A DNA stretch of 64,000 nt from Thermus thermamylovorans (GTDB lineage Bacteria > Deinococcota > Deinococci > Deinococcales > Thermaceae), in the NCBI RefSeq assembly GCF_004307015.1, contig NZ_SIJL01000001.1, forward strand, positions 214,334 to 278,333. The letters run 5' to 3'. The position numbers were made by a program, and so were the translations under genes. The notes beneath the pieces were generated by a model that did not search any database, was not told the origin of the DNA, and saw only the letters and a program-made list of their open reading frames with translations. Shown piece after piece: positions 46,639 through 55,687 of this stretch. Position 1 is the first letter of the stretch. Each line of letters begins with the position of its first letter.

Positions 46639-47799
46639 GTGCTCTTGGAGCGGCCGAAAAACGCGCGTTTGCTCAAGGTGGTCACGGGACTAGCCTATGG
46701 AGGGGCGGAAACACAAGTGGTGGCTTTAGCCCATCGCTTGCATGCCCGGGGTTGGGCGGTGCAGGTGGCTTCCCTGCTGGAGCCCCAGGCCTTTGTGGGG
46801 GAACTCAGGGAAGCTGGTATTCCCGTAGCGGTCCTGGGCATGCGCCGCGGCCAACCCGATCCTCGGGGAGTGGTGCGCCTCGCCGCCCTGTTCCGGCGGT
46901 ACCGCCCCCACGTGGTCCACAGCCAGATGATCCACGCCAACCTCCTGGCCCGCGTGGCCCGGGTGCTGGCCCCGGTGCCGGTGCTGATTTCTACCGCTCA
47001 AAACACCCTCGAGGTGGGCCGCTCCTTCAAAACCGAGCGCAGCACCCACCTCGCCTACCGCCTGACGGACTTCCTGGCGGATGTGACCACCCAGGTGTCA
47101 AGGGAAGGGTGCGAGCGCTTCCTCCAAGGTAGGGCGGTGAGGCCGGACAAACTGGTCTACATCCCCAATGGCGTGGACACGGAGCGCTTTGCCCCCCGCC
47201 CGGAAATCCGTAAGGTTAAGCGCCAGGAACTCGGGGTGGGGGAGGAGTTCTTGTGGCTGGCCGTGGGGCGGCTTGAGGAGGCCAAGGATTACCCGACCCT
47301 CCTTCGGGCTTTCGCCCAGGTGAGGGGGAAGCACCCCCAGGCCCGGCTCTGGGTGGTGGGCCAAGGGAGCTTGCAGGACCAGGTCAAAAGTTTGGCTTTG
47401 GAGCTGAGATTGGGGGAAAGTGTGCGCTTTCTGGGGCTACGCAAGGATGTTCCCGAGCTTATGAACGCTGCGGACGCCTACGTGATGTCCTCTGCCTGGG
47501 AGGGTATGCCCATGGTTCTTCTGGAGGCCCACGCCAGCGGCCTGCCTATCGTGGCCACGGACGTGGGGGCCAACCGGGAGGTGGTGCGGGAGGGGGTAAG
47601 CGGTTTCCTCGTGTGGCCCAGATCTCCGGAGGCCTTGGCTGGCGCTATGGAGCGGATGCTGGCCTTGGACCAGGGGGACCGCGTCCTCATGGGCCTTAGG
47701 GGGCGGGAGTGGGTGGAAGAGCACTTCTCGTTGGATAAAATCGTGGAGCGATGGGAGGCTCTTTACCTGAGCCTGCTGAAGCGGAAAGGGTTGGTGTAA
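46639..47799 (+). CDS. Glycosyltransferase family 4 (second of three)
   Basis: About 386 residues, GT-B fold. VVTGLAYGGAETQVVALAHRL (GGAE loop), LVYIPNGVDTERFAP, AVGRLEEAKDYPTLLRAFAQV and the C-terminal SSAWEGMPMVLLEAHASGLPIVATDVGANREVV are standard for GT4. Start not certain: GTG 46639 or TTG 46645 after the GAGAGGGG run; a TTG at 46612 is less likely. Here composition returns to the GC-rich norm. Confidence 0.85.
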   Translation: MLLERPKNARLLKVVTGLAYGGAETQVVALAHRLHARGWAVQVASLLEPQAFVGELREAGIPVAVLGMRRGQPDPRGVVRLAALFRRYRPHVVHSQMIHANLLARVARVLAPVPVLISTAQNTLEVGRSFKTERSTHLAYRLTDFLADVTTQVSREGCERFLQGRAVRPDKLVYIPNGVDTERFAPRPEIRKVKRQELGVGEEFLWLAVGRLEEAKDYPTLLRAFAQVRGKHPQARLWVVGQGSLQDQVKSLALELRLGESVRFLGLRKDVPELMNAADAYVMSSAWEGMPMVLLEAHASGLPIVATDVGANREVVREGVSGFLVWPRSPEALAGAMERMLALDQGDRVLMGLRGREWVEEHFSLDKIVERWEALYLSLLKRKGLV

Positions 47800-48917
47800 G
47801 CCCCTCCCTGGCCATGGTCAACCCCTATACCCCTTCCCTAATTCGTTTCCGAGGAGCCCTGCTGCGGGAGCTGGCCCAGCGGGGGGTGAAGGTGTGGGTC
47901 TTAGGTCCAGACTTCACCCCAGAGATCAGGGAGGGGGTGCTGGCCCTGGGGGCCTTGCCCGTGGACTACCCCTTGAGCCGCACGGGGTTAAGTCCGCTGG
48001 AGGACCTGAAGAGTTTCCTTTCCCTCCTCCGCTTTTTTCGTCGGGAGCGTCCGCAGGTGGTCCTTACCTGGCAGGCCAAGCCCAACGCCTACGGCATCCC
48101 GGCGGCGGCCCTGGCGGGGGTCCCCCTTAGGGCGGCGGTGGTGGAGGGGCTGGGGTACGCCTTTACGCCCGGAGAAGAGGGGTTGAAGAGGCGGCTCGTG
48201 CGTAGCATACTGACCCTACTTTTCCGCCTTAGCTTCGCCCTGGCCCACAAGGTCTTCTTCCTCAATCCGGATGACCTCGAGGAGTTCGTGGCCCGCGGTC
48301 TAGTGCGCAGGGAGAAGGCGGTGCTCCTAGGGGGAATCGGGGTTCCCCTGGAGGAGTGGCCTCCGGCCCCGCCTCATCTGGACCCGCCCACCTTTACCCT
48401 CATTGCGCGCCTTCTCAAGGAGAAGGGGGTGCGGGAGTTCGCCGAGGCCGCCCGCAGGGTGAAGGCCAGGTATCCTGAGGCCCGCTTCCTTCTCATCGGG
48501 CCCCTGGACACCAACCCCGGGGCTGTCCGGGAAGAAGAGGTGCGGGCCTGGGTAAGGGAAGGTATTCTGGAATGGGTGCCTTGGGCGGGGGACGTGCGCC
48601 CGTACTTGCGGGAAACCAGCGTGTATGTGTTACCCTCTTACCGGGAGGGTGTCCCCCGCAGCACCCAGGAGGCCATGGCCATGGCCCGTCCAGTGATCAC
48701 CACGGACGCTCCCGGTTGCCGGGAAACGGTGGTGGAGGGGGTGAACGGCTTCCTGGTGCCGCCCCGGGATGCGAGCGCCCTGGCGAAGGCCATGGAAATT
48801 TTCCTGCGGGAGCCTGGCCTCATCCTGCCCATGGGCTGGGAGAGCCGCAGGTTGGCGGAGAGGCGGTTTGACGCAAGAAAGGCGAGCGAGCGGCTGGTCA
48901 GGGATCTGGGGCTTTAG
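47751..48917 (+). CDS. Glycosyltransferase family 4 (third of three)
   Basis: 388 residues if started at ATG 47751; ATG 47814 would give 367 but leaves almost nothing before the first beta-strand (LAMVNPYTPSLIRFRGALL). Features: VLTWQAKPNAYGIPAAALAGVPLRAAVVEGLGYAF, IARLLKEKGVREFAEAARRV, and C-terminal PSYREGVPRSTQEAMAMARPVITTDAPGCRETV. This pattern resembles PglA/WbtD-type transferases that add GalNAc to a bacillosamine-linked lipid, which fits the pgl-like genes downstream. If 47751 is right it overlaps the previous gene by 49 bases. Confidence 0.82.
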   Translation: MGGSLPEPAEAERVGVSPSLAMVNPYTPSLIRFRGALLRELAQRGVKVWVLGPDFTPEIREGVLALGALPVDYPLSRTGLSPLEDLKSFLSLLRFFRRERPQVVLTWQAKPNAYGIPAAALAGVPLRAAVVEGLGYAFTPGEEGLKRRLVRSILTLLFRLSFALAHKVFFLNPDDLEEFVARGLVRREKAVLLGGIGVPLEEWPPAPPHLDPPTFTLIARLLKEKGVREFAEAARRVKARYPEARFLLIGPLDTNPGAVREEEVRAWVREGILEWVPWAGDVRPYLRETSVYVLPSYREGVPRSTQEAMAMARPVITTDAPGCRETVVEGVNGFLVPPRDASALAKAMEIFLREPGLILPMGWESRRLAERRFDARKASERLVRDLGL

Positions 48918-48920
48918 AGA

Positions 48921-50114
48921 ATGGCGGCTTGGGCGACAAGGAGAGGCCCGGGAAGGGCAAAGGGCAAATCCCTGCCCTTTTGGGCGCAGCTTCCCAGCCG
49001 GTTCTGGTTTGCCGTCTTTTTGACGGCTTCCTTGGGTAAGACCTACCTCTGGGCCCTGGTGGTTTTGGGGGGTGTGCCTTTGCTGGGCTGGATTGTAGGG
49101 CCTGAGTCCGGCAACGACGGGGACTATTACCACGCTTATGCCCAGGGAAGGGTCGGTTACGCCACCTCCCTTTGGCCTGTCCTCCTACGGGGGTTGTACG
49201 AGGCGGGAATGTACAGCAGGCAAGGCGTCGCCTTCCTGAATATGCTCCTGGGGGTTTGGCTGGTTCCCATAGCGGCCGCATATGTCGCTGTGGGGGGCTT
49301 TAAGGTTAGGGGAGCCGGGCACAGGCTGTTTTGGTTCTCGGCGGCCGTGGTTGCCCTTTATCCCGCTCCCTTTTGGTTCACTTTGGATATCTATCGGGAT
49401 GTCTTCATGCTGAGCATATTCCTGATCGGGGTCTACGTTGCTCGCCGCTATTTTTCCAAGGCTACCTTAGCCAGGGTGGGTTATGCCGCCCTGTTTGCGG
49501 TCCTGGTGGGGGTGCTCTTTCACCTGCGGGGATACCTGGGCTTTTCCTTGGGGCTCGGGTTTTTGTTGGCCCACCTCTTTTCGCGCTTTCGCCTCCGCTG
49601 GGAGGCCATCTTCGCCGGGTTGGTCCTTTATGGGATGGCCCTCTACGTGGCCCACACCGTGGGCTTATTGGCCCCCGTTGCCCAGTACCGGGGGGAGGAG
49701 GGGTTTGCAGGGGGGGGCTCCTCCTTCGGGCTCGGCTTCCAGGGGCGATCGGGAATGGATTTTTTGAGGGTGTTTGGCCTGTCTTTTGTGTATCAGGTCC
49801 TTGGCCTGTACCTCAACTCCTTTAAGGCTTTCCTTCTTTTCCTGGCGGAATCCTTGCCCTTTCTCTATTTTGCTGCTGGGGTGTGGGGTGCTCGTCTTCG
49901 CCTAGATTTCTTCTCGAAATTTCTCCTGCTGTTCGCACTGGCCTACACCACGGTTTTCGTTTTGGGAAACGATAATTTGGGAACGGCGATGCGCCTGCGC
50001 ATCTTCGTGTACCTTGCCGTTTTCATGGTCTGGGCTCGGGCGCAGGCGCAAAGATCGGCCGTAGGGTGGGCCTCCTTCCCCTCGACAACCGGCAGGGAGG
50101 CGCTCGGCACCTAG
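48921..50114 (+). CDS. wzy: Polytopic membrane protein, probable repeat-unit polymerase (Wzy)
   Basis: 397 residues with about ten membrane segments and one large loop around residues 240-280 (VAQYRGEEGFAGGGSSFG). GPESGNDGDYYHAYAQGR after TM2 and no sequence homology to named transporters are typical of the highly variable Wzy/EpsG group; position between glycosyltransferases and the initiating sugar transferase supports it. I assign it by topology and context, not by motif. Slightly A/T-rich. Confidence 0.65.
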   Translation: MAAWATRRGPGRAKGKSLPFWAQLPSRFWFAVFLTASLGKTYLWALVVLGGVPLLGWIVGPESGNDGDYYHAYAQGRVGYATSLWPVLLRGLYEAGMYSRQGVAFLNMLLGVWLVPIAAAYVAVGGFKVRGAGHRLFWFSAAVVALYPAPFWFTLDIYRDVFMLSIFLIGVYVARRYFSKATLARVGYAALFAVLVGVLFHLRGYLGFSLGLGFLLAHLFSRFRLRWEAIFAGLVLYGMALYVAHTVGLLAPVAQYRGEEGFAGGGSSFGLGFQGRSGMDFLRVFGLSFVYQVLGLYLNSFKAFLLFLAESLPFLYFAAGVWGARLRLDFFSKFLLLFALAYTTVFVLGNDNLGTAMRLRIFVYLAVFMVWARAQAQRSAVGWASFPSTTGREALGT

Positions 50115-50140
50115 CAGTTGAACTTGATCGCGGTGAGGCC

Positions 50141-50761
50141 ATGAGGGTTGCCCGCAACACCTTTCTCAAGCGATGCCTGGACGTCCTAGGAGCCAGCTTT
50201 GGCCTCCTTGCCTTCGGTCCCCTGATGCTCTATCTGGCCTGGAGGGTGCGGCGGGAGCTGGGGAGCCCCGTGCTTTTCCGGCAGGTAAGGGCTGGCTTTG
50301 GTGGAAAACCCTTCGTCATCTACAAGTTTCGGACCATGACCGAGGAACGGGATGCCCAGGGCGGGCTTCTTCCCGACGACAAACGCCTAACCCCTTTTGG
50401 CCGCTTTCTGCGGGAAACCAGCTTGGACGAGCTCCCCGAGCTTTTCAACGTTCTAAAAGGGGAGATGAGCCTGGTGGGGCCTAGGCCTCTTCTCAGGGAG
50501 TATTTGGAGCGCTACACCCCGGAACAGGCCCGCAGGCACGAGGTAAAGCCGGGCATTACCGGGTGGGCCCAGGTGAACGGGCGTAACGCCCTGACTTGGG
50601 AAGAGAAGTTCAAGCTGGACGTGTGGTATGTGGACAACTGGACCATCTGGGTTGACCTGAAGGTGCTGGCCTTGACCGTCCTAAAGGTACTCAGGCGAGA
50701 GGGGATATCCGCCCCGGGCCATGCCACCATGCCGGAGTTTAAAGGGACCGGTGAGCCATGA
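50141..50761 (+). CDS. pglC: Undecaprenyl-phosphate sugar-1-phosphate transferase, PglC-like
   Basis: 206-residue monotopic phosphoglycosyltransferase: short form without the WbaP membrane domain, like PglC. N-terminal re-entrant helix (FLKRCLDVLGASFGLLAFGPLML), then GSPVLFRQVRAGFGGKPFVIYKFRTM and the catalytic DE pair in TSLDELPELFNVLKGEMSLVGPRPL. In this family it moves a sugar-1-phosphate (diNAcBac-1-P for PglC) to undecaprenyl phosphate. ATG 50141 follows a weak GGTGAGG site. Overlaps pglD-like by ATGA. Confidence 0.88.
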   Translation: MRVARNTFLKRCLDVLGASFGLLAFGPLMLYLAWRVRRELGSPVLFRQVRAGFGGKPFVIYKFRTMTEERDAQGGLLPDDKRLTPFGRFLRETSLDELPELFNVLKGEMSLVGPRPLLREYLERYTPEQARRHEVKPGITGWAQVNGRNALTWEEKFKLDVWYVDNWTIWVDLKVLALTVLKVLRREGISAPGHATMPEFKGTGEP

Positions 50762-51372
50762 GGGTGTACGTGGTCGGGGGTGGAGGGCACGCCAAGGTGG
50801 TGGTCGCCACCCTCATGGAGTTGGGAATCAGGCCCACGGCTGTCCTGGATGACGATGCGGACAAATGGGGCTCCAATATCCTGGGCCTGCCGGTGGTCGG
50901 CCCCACGAGCCTTCTTGGGGAGGAAGCCGCTCCAGGGGCGGTGCTGGCGGTGGGGGACAATCGCTTGCGGAAAGCTTTGTTTGAGCGGTATCCCGGCGTT
51001 TCCTGGCTGACCGTTGTTCATCCCCGGGCTTACGTCCACCCGTCGGCTTCCTTAGGTGAGGGGACGGTTGTTTTTGCCGGAGCTGTGGTCCAGGCGCTGG
51101 CGGTGGTTGGGCGGCAGGTCATTGTGAACACGGGTGCTATTGTAGAGCACGATTGCTTCGTGGGAGAGTTTGCCCACCTGGCTCCGGGGGTGCGCTTGGC
51201 GGGTGCGGTCCGCATTGGGGAGGGTTGCTTGGTAGGGGTAGGGGCTTCCCTTGCCCCAGGGGTGAGGGTAGGCGACTGGTCGGTGGTGGGCGCGGGGAGC
51301 GTGGTGGTTCGGGATATCCCCCCGGGTGCGGTGGCCTTTGGCGTTCCGGCCAGGGTGAGGAGGGGCATATGA
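50758..51372 (+). CDS. pglD: Sugar N-acetyltransferase, PglD/NeuD family
   Basis: 204 residues. N-terminal Rossmann-like part (VYVVGGGGHAKVVVATLMELG) and a left-handed beta-helix of hexapeptide repeats (YVHPSASLGEGTVVFAGAVV...NTGAIVEHDCFVGEFAHLAPG) as in PglD; the catalytic His lies in VEHDCF. Acetylates the C4 amine of UDP-4-amino sugar using acetyl-CoA. Coupled by ATGA overlaps to the genes on both sides. Confidence 0.88.
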   Translation: MRVYVVGGGGHAKVVVATLMELGIRPTAVLDDDADKWGSNILGLPVVGPTSLLGEEAAPGAVLAVGDNRLRKALFERYPGVSWLTVVHPRAYVHPSASLGEGTVVFAGAVVQALAVVGRQVIVNTGAIVEHDCFVGEFAHLAPGVRLAGAVRIGEGCLVGVGASLAPGVRVGDWSVVGAGSVVVRDIPPGAVAFGVPARVRRGI

Positions 51373-52493
51373 AGCGGATATACCTTTCTCCTCCCCACCT
51401 CTCCGGCCTCGAGGCCCGCTTCCTCCAGGAGGCCCTGGAGTCTGGCTGGGTCGCCCCCTTAGGCCCCCAGGTGGAAGCCTTTGAGCGGGAGTTCGCAGAG
51501 GTGGTGGGTGCGAAGCATGCCCTAGCCCTGAGCTCCGGTACGGCGGCCATCCACCTGGCCCTGATCCTGGCCGGTGTGGGGCCTGGGGACGAGGTAGCGG
51601 TTTCCACTCTTACCTTCGCTGCCAGCGCATTCCCCATCCTCTACCTGGGAGCCAGGCCAATTTTCATAGACAGCGAGGCTGTTTCTTGGAACATGGATTC
51701 CGACCTCTTGGGGGAATTTCTAGAGGCAAGGGCCAAGCGGGGCAGGCTTCCCAAGGCGGTGGTCCTGGTCCACCTCTACGGACAGAGCGCCAACCTGGAC
51801 CCCATACTGGCCCTTTGCCAAGAGTATGGGGTAGCCCTGGTAGAGGACGCTGCCGAGGCTTTGGGGGCTACCTACCGGGGGAGGAGCCCAGGTACATTTG
51901 GTCTGACGGGGGTTTTCTCGTTTAACGGCAACAAAATCATCACCACTTCCGGGGGTGGCATGCTGGTTTCCGACGATCCCGCCCTCATTGCCCGAGCCCG
52001 CAAACTGGCGGCACAGGCCCGGGAGCCGGTTCCCTGGTATGAACACCGGGAAGTGGGGTACAACTACCGCCTCAGTAACCTTCTAGCAGCAGTAGGCCGG
52101 GCCCAGCTCCGTGTCCTGCGGGACCGGGTAGAGGCAAGGAGGCGTGTTTTCCGCCGTTACGTGGAGGGTCTAGGTGACCTGCCCGGTATCTCCTTTCAGC
52201 CGGAAGCCCCTTGGGGCAAGCACAGCCGCTGGCTTTCGGTGATCCTGGTGGACCCAGAAGCTTTCGGGCACTCTCCCGAGCAAATCCGACAGGCCTTGGA
52301 GCAAGAAGGGATAGAAAGCCGCCCTGTTTGGAAGCCCCTCCACCTCCAGCCCGTTTTTCAGGGGGCAGAGGTGGTGGGGGGGAGGGTGGCGGAGAACCTG
52401 TTTGCGCAAGGCCTTTGCCTTCCCTCAGGCTCTGCTTTGGAACCGGAGGACCAGGACCGGGTGGTCGAGGCCCTGAGGAGGTTGGCGCGGTAA
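51369..52493 (+). CDS. pglE: PLP-dependent sugar aminotransferase, PglE/DegT family
   Basis: 374 residues. DegT/DnrJ/EryC1 fold: IYLSPPHLSGLEARFLQEALESGWVAPLGP, LSSGTAAIHLAL, VEDAAEALGATYRG and the PLP-lysine in FSFNGNKIITTSGGGM. The SGW and NGNKI forms are as in PglE/LegC-type enzymes that aminate UDP-4-keto-6-deoxy-GlcNAc. ATG 51369 overlaps the pglD-like stop by four bases. Confidence 0.9.
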   Translation: MKRIYLSPPHLSGLEARFLQEALESGWVAPLGPQVEAFEREFAEVVGAKHALALSSGTAAIHLALILAGVGPGDEVAVSTLTFAASAFPILYLGARPIFIDSEAVSWNMDSDLLGEFLEARAKRGRLPKAVVLVHLYGQSANLDPILALCQEYGVALVEDAAEALGATYRGRSPGTFGLTGVFSFNGNKIITTSGGGMLVSDDPALIARARKLAAQAREPVPWYEHREVGYNYRLSNLLAAVGRAQLRVLRDRVEARRRVFRRYVEGLGDLPGISFQPEAPWGKHSRWLSVILVDPEAFGHSPEQIRQALEQEGIESRPVWKPLHLQPVFQGAEVVGGRVAENLFAQGLCLPSGSALEPEDQDRVVEALRRLAR

Positions 52494-52545
52494 AGCGCCG
52501 TTCATTCCTTTTTCACCCTTGCCCCGGGTAAGCTGAACCTGGCAT

Positions 52546-54402
52546 ATGCGGACGACTATCAAGTTCCTCCTCGACCTCCTCCTCTGGGCTTTAGCCACGC
52601 CCCTGGCCTTTACCCTTCGCCTCGAGGGCCTCCCTCCCCAGTACCGGGAGGTGGCCCTGGTGTATGCCTTGCTGGGCCTTCCGGTGAAGGCCCTGCTCGT
52701 TTACTTCTTTGGCCTGCACCTCCAGGCTTGGAGCCGCGTAGGGGTACGGGATCTCCTGCGCCTCCTGAAGGCCGTGGTTCTGGGGACCGCAGTCCTCCTG
52801 CTCTTCGCCTGGCTCTTGGCCGCGTACCTGCCCGTGCCTAAAAGCGTGCCCCCCATCGCCGGGGTCTTGGCTCTTTTGGCCATGGGGGGGGCGCGTTTGG
52901 CCACCCGGCTTTATTGGGAAAACCGGCGCGGGCAGGGGACCACAGGACGGCGTGTCCTGGTGGCCGGGGCAGGGGAGGCGGGAAGCTTGATCGCCGGTGA
53001 GATGCTCCGGCACCCTGAGGCGGGCCTGAGGCCCGTGGGCTTCCTGGACGACGACCCCAACAAGCGGGGGCAGACCATTAAGGGGGTTCCGGTGGTGGGA
53101 TCCCTCCAGGACCTGCCTAAGGCCGTGCGCGAGCTGGCGGTGGAAGAGGTCCTTATCGCCATGCCCTCTGCCCCCGGAAGCGTGGTGCGCCAGGTGGTGA
53201 ACCTGGCCCGGCTTTCAAGGGTGCCCTACCGCATCCTGCCCCCCCTCTACGAGATTCTCTCCGGTCGGGTGGGGCTTCCCCAGATCCGTGAGGTTCGCTT
53301 GGAGGACCTTTTGCGCCGGAGGCCTGTGCGGCTCAACCTGGAAGAGATCGCGGGCTACCTAGAGGGCCGGGTGGTTCTCATCACGGGCGCTGGGGGCTCC
53401 ATCGGGAGCGAGGTTTCCCGGCAGGTGGCCCGGTTCCACCCCGACCTTCTGCTCCTCCTAGGGCGGGGGGAAAACAGCTTGTTCCAGCTTGAGAAGGAGC
53501 TGGAGGTTGAGTGGCCCGAGCTCCGGTACAAGGTGGTGGTGGCCGATGTGCGGCACCGGGAGGGGTTGGAGCAGGTGTTTCGCCTTTACCGTCCCCACGT
53601 GGTTTTTCACGCCGCTGCCCACAAACACGTGCCGTTGATGGAGGCTTGGCCTTCCGAGGCTGTGTTCAACAACGTGGGGGGGACGAGGAACCTGGTGGAG
53701 TTGGCCCTGGTCTATGGCGTGGAGCGCCTGGTGAACATCTCTACCGATAAGGCGGTGAACCCCACTTCCGTGATGGGGGCCAGCAAGCGGGTAGCGGAGA
53801 TGGTGGTTTCCTGGGGAGCCAAACGAGCCAAGGAGGGGCAGGATTTCGTTTCCGTGCGCTTTGGCAACGTCCTGGGTAGCAGGGGTAGTGTGGTGCCCCT
53901 GTTTCTGGAGCAGATACGCCGGGGAGGGCCTGTGACCGTGACCCACCCGGAGATGCGCCGCTACTTCATGACCATCCCGGAGGCTACCCAGCTGGTCCTT
54001 CAGGCAGGGAGTATGGGAGGTAGGGGTTTGGTCTACGTGTTGGACATGGGGGAGCCGGTGCGCATCTTGGACCTGGCCAAGGACTTGATCCGTCTAGCAG
54101 GTCTGGAGCCTTACCGAGATATTGAGATCGTCTTCACCGGTATGCGGCCCGGGGAAAAGCTTTATGAGGAGCTTCTCACGGCGGAGGAGGGAACAGAGGC
54201 CTCTAGACACGAGAAGATTTTCGTGGCTAAGAACGGCACCCTGGGCGAAGACTTTCCCGGCCTGTTGGAAGGCCTGTTCGCCGCGGCCCGCTCCTATGAT
54301 CCGGGTAAGGTGCGGGAGGCCCTAAGCCTCTTGGTGCCCTCTTACAGCCCCGGCAGCTGGGAAGCCCTGCCCGTTTCCGAAAGTAAAACCGATTCAGGAT
54401 GA
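52546..54402 (+). CDS. pglF: Membrane UDP-GlcNAc 4,6-dehydratase, PglF/CapD family
   Basis: 618 residues. Four N-terminal membrane helices, a CoA-binding-like domain (VLVAGAGEAGSLIAGEML), then the SDR domain (ITGAGGSIGSEVSRQVA) with STDKAVNPTSVMGASKR, where the family has T-D-K and Met replaces the usual SDR Tyr. This is the PglF/WbpM signature of an enzyme making UDP-4-keto-6-deoxy-GlcNAc, first step to diNAcBac. A TAAGCT box eleven bases before ATG 52546 may give it an extra promoter. Confidence 0.93.
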   Translation: MRTTIKFLLDLLLWALATPLAFTLRLEGLPPQYREVALVYALLGLPVKALLVYFFGLHLQAWSRVGVRDLLRLLKAVVLGTAVLLLFAWLLAAYLPVPKSVPPIAGVLALLAMGGARLATRLYWENRRGQGTTGRRVLVAGAGEAGSLIAGEMLRHPEAGLRPVGFLDDDPNKRGQTIKGVPVVGSLQDLPKAVRELAVEEVLIAMPSAPGSVVRQVVNLARLSRVPYRILPPLYEILSGRVGLPQIREVRLEDLLRRRPVRLNLEEIAGYLEGRVVLITGAGGSIGSEVSRQVARFHPDLLLLLGRGENSLFQLEKELEVEWPELRYKVVVADVRHREGLEQVFRLYRPHVVFHAAAHKHVPLMEAWPSEAVFNNVGGTRNLVELALVYGVERLVNISTDKAVNPTSVMGASKRVAEMVVSWGAKRAKEGQDFVSVRFGNVLGSRGSVVPLFLEQIRRGGPVTVTHPEMRRYFMTIPEATQLVLQAGSMGGRGLVYVLDMGEPVRILDLAKDLIRLAGLEPYRDIEIVFTGMRPGEKLYEELLTAEEGTEASRHEKIFVAKNGTLGEDFPGLLEGLFAAARSYDPGKVREALSLLVPSYSPGSWEALPVSESKTDSG

Positions 54403-54435
54403 TCTGGCTCGAGGATTTCCTGGACCCAAGGCCGG

Positions 54436-54441
54436 TATACT
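54436..54441 (+). promoter_or_regulatory. -10 box before the Wzz-like gene
   Basis: TATACT nine bases before ATG 54451. A separate promoter for the chain-length regulator is possible. No good -35 seen. Confidence 0.45.
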
Positions 54442-54450
54442 TAGCTTGAT

Positions 54451-55602
54451 ATGGCGGAAATCCCTGGGGACGAACTCTCTTTGCGAGATATTTTAGAAAC
54501 GCTGAGGCGTCAATGGGGCCTGATCCTGAGTCTTCCCCTGCTGGGGCTCTTGGGGGCCTTCGTTTACGGGTTTTTCCTGGCAAAGCCCCTCTACGCTTCC
54601 ACGGCTACCCTAGGTGTTCGCCCCCTTCCCGGGCAGGACCAGACTGCCCTTCCCCTCGAGGAGCTTAGGGCTTTGGCCTTCTCCCCAGAGGTTGCTCGGG
54701 AAGTCTGGGAAGCCCTGGAGAGGGAAGGGCAGCTTCCCCCTGCCTGGCAAGAGGGAGGGGAAGGCCTGGGGCCCCAACGCATGATTCGAGGGTTCAGCCT
54801 GGAGAGCCAGGCTATCCACCAGCAGGTGGGTTTCCAGGGGCATTCCTTCACGGTGGTGGCCTCGCTCAGCGTGCGCGCTCCTTCCCCGGAGGCAGCGGCC
54901 AGAGCGGCCGACCTTTGGGCAGAGGCGGTGGTGCGCCGGCTTAGGGACCTGCTTTCGGCCCGAGTGGAGGCCCAACTCGGGTTCCTGGAAGGCCCGTTGG
55001 CCGAGGCAAGGGAGGCATACCGTCAGGCCCAGGCGGCTTGGGCAGCTTTCTGGCAGTCCAGCAGCCTGGAGCGCAACCTGGCGGAGCTGGTCTTCCTCCA
55101 AGGATTGGCCCAGATTCCCGGCCAGGTCACCGCGGTTAGCGATGCCCTGCCGGGCGAATACCTGAGGATGAAAAGCGCTCTTGTGGAGCTAGAATCCAGG
55201 CTCCAGGCTGCTTCGGGGCCGGAAAGGCTTTCCCTTGAGCGGGAGAGGGAAGCCCTTAGGGCGAGGTTGGAGGGGATCGAGGCCCGCATGGCCCTCTTGC
55301 GGGAGCGGGTAGCGAGGGCCTGGGTGGAGCTGGGCGAGGTGACCCAAACCTTGGAGTTGGCTAAGGAAGCTTACTCGTCCCTTGCCCGGAAGCGCCTGGA
55401 CCTCCAGCTGGAACTGGCACTGGTTCAAGGAGCCTTGGCCGAGGTCCTGGTTCGCGCCCAACCTGTATACGAGGAGGTGGCGCCTAGGCGGGTTGCCCTT
55501 CTGGTTTTTGGAGCGGCTTTGGGGCTTGTCCTAGGGGTAGCGGGGGCCTTTGTGAAAGAAGCCCTGGGCCCTCCTGCCCGGGGGAGCTCGGCCCGGCCCT
55601 AG
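54451..55602 (+). CDS. wzz: Chain-length determinant protein (Wzz-like)
   Basis: 383 residues: cytoplasmic N-terminus, first membrane helix (about residues 27-47), a long periplasmic part with coiled-coil helices (ARAADLWAEAVVRRLRDLLSARVEAQLG; LESRLQAASGPERLSLERER) and a second helix near residues 350-370 with the Pro-rich AAPRRVALLVFGAALGLVLGV-type end. This is the Wzz/GNVR topology that sets polymer length. No tyrosine kinase domain is fused, so a BY-kinase would have to lie elsewhere. Confidence 0.85.
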   Translation: MAEIPGDELSLRDILETLRRQWGLILSLPLLGLLGAFVYGFFLAKPLYASTATLGVRPLPGQDQTALPLEELRALAFSPEVAREVWEALEREGQLPPAWQEGGEGLGPQRMIRGFSLESQAIHQQVGFQGHSFTVVASLSVRAPSPEAAARAADLWAEAVVRRLRDLLSARVEAQLGFLEGPLAEAREAYRQAQAAWAAFWQSSSLERNLAELVFLQGLAQIPGQVTAVSDALPGEYLRMKSALVELESRLQAASGPERLSLEREREALRARLEGIEARMALLRERVARAWVELGEVTQTLELAKEAYSSLARKRLDLQLELALVQGALAEVLVRAQPVYEEVAPRRVALLVFGAALGLVLGVAGAFVKEALGPPARGSSARP

Positions 55603-55675
55603 GGCCGGTAGAGCTCGGGCGGGCAAGGGTGGCTTTGCCCGGGCCCGGTGCCGGGATGCTCCTCGGCCCATCCTG

Positions 55676-55681
55676 TAGGCT
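55676..55681 (+). promoter_or_regulatory. -10 box of the orphan binding protein gene
   Basis: TAGGCT six bases before ATG 55688; predicted leaderless. Confidence 0.5.
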
Positions 55682-55687
55682 GGGGCT

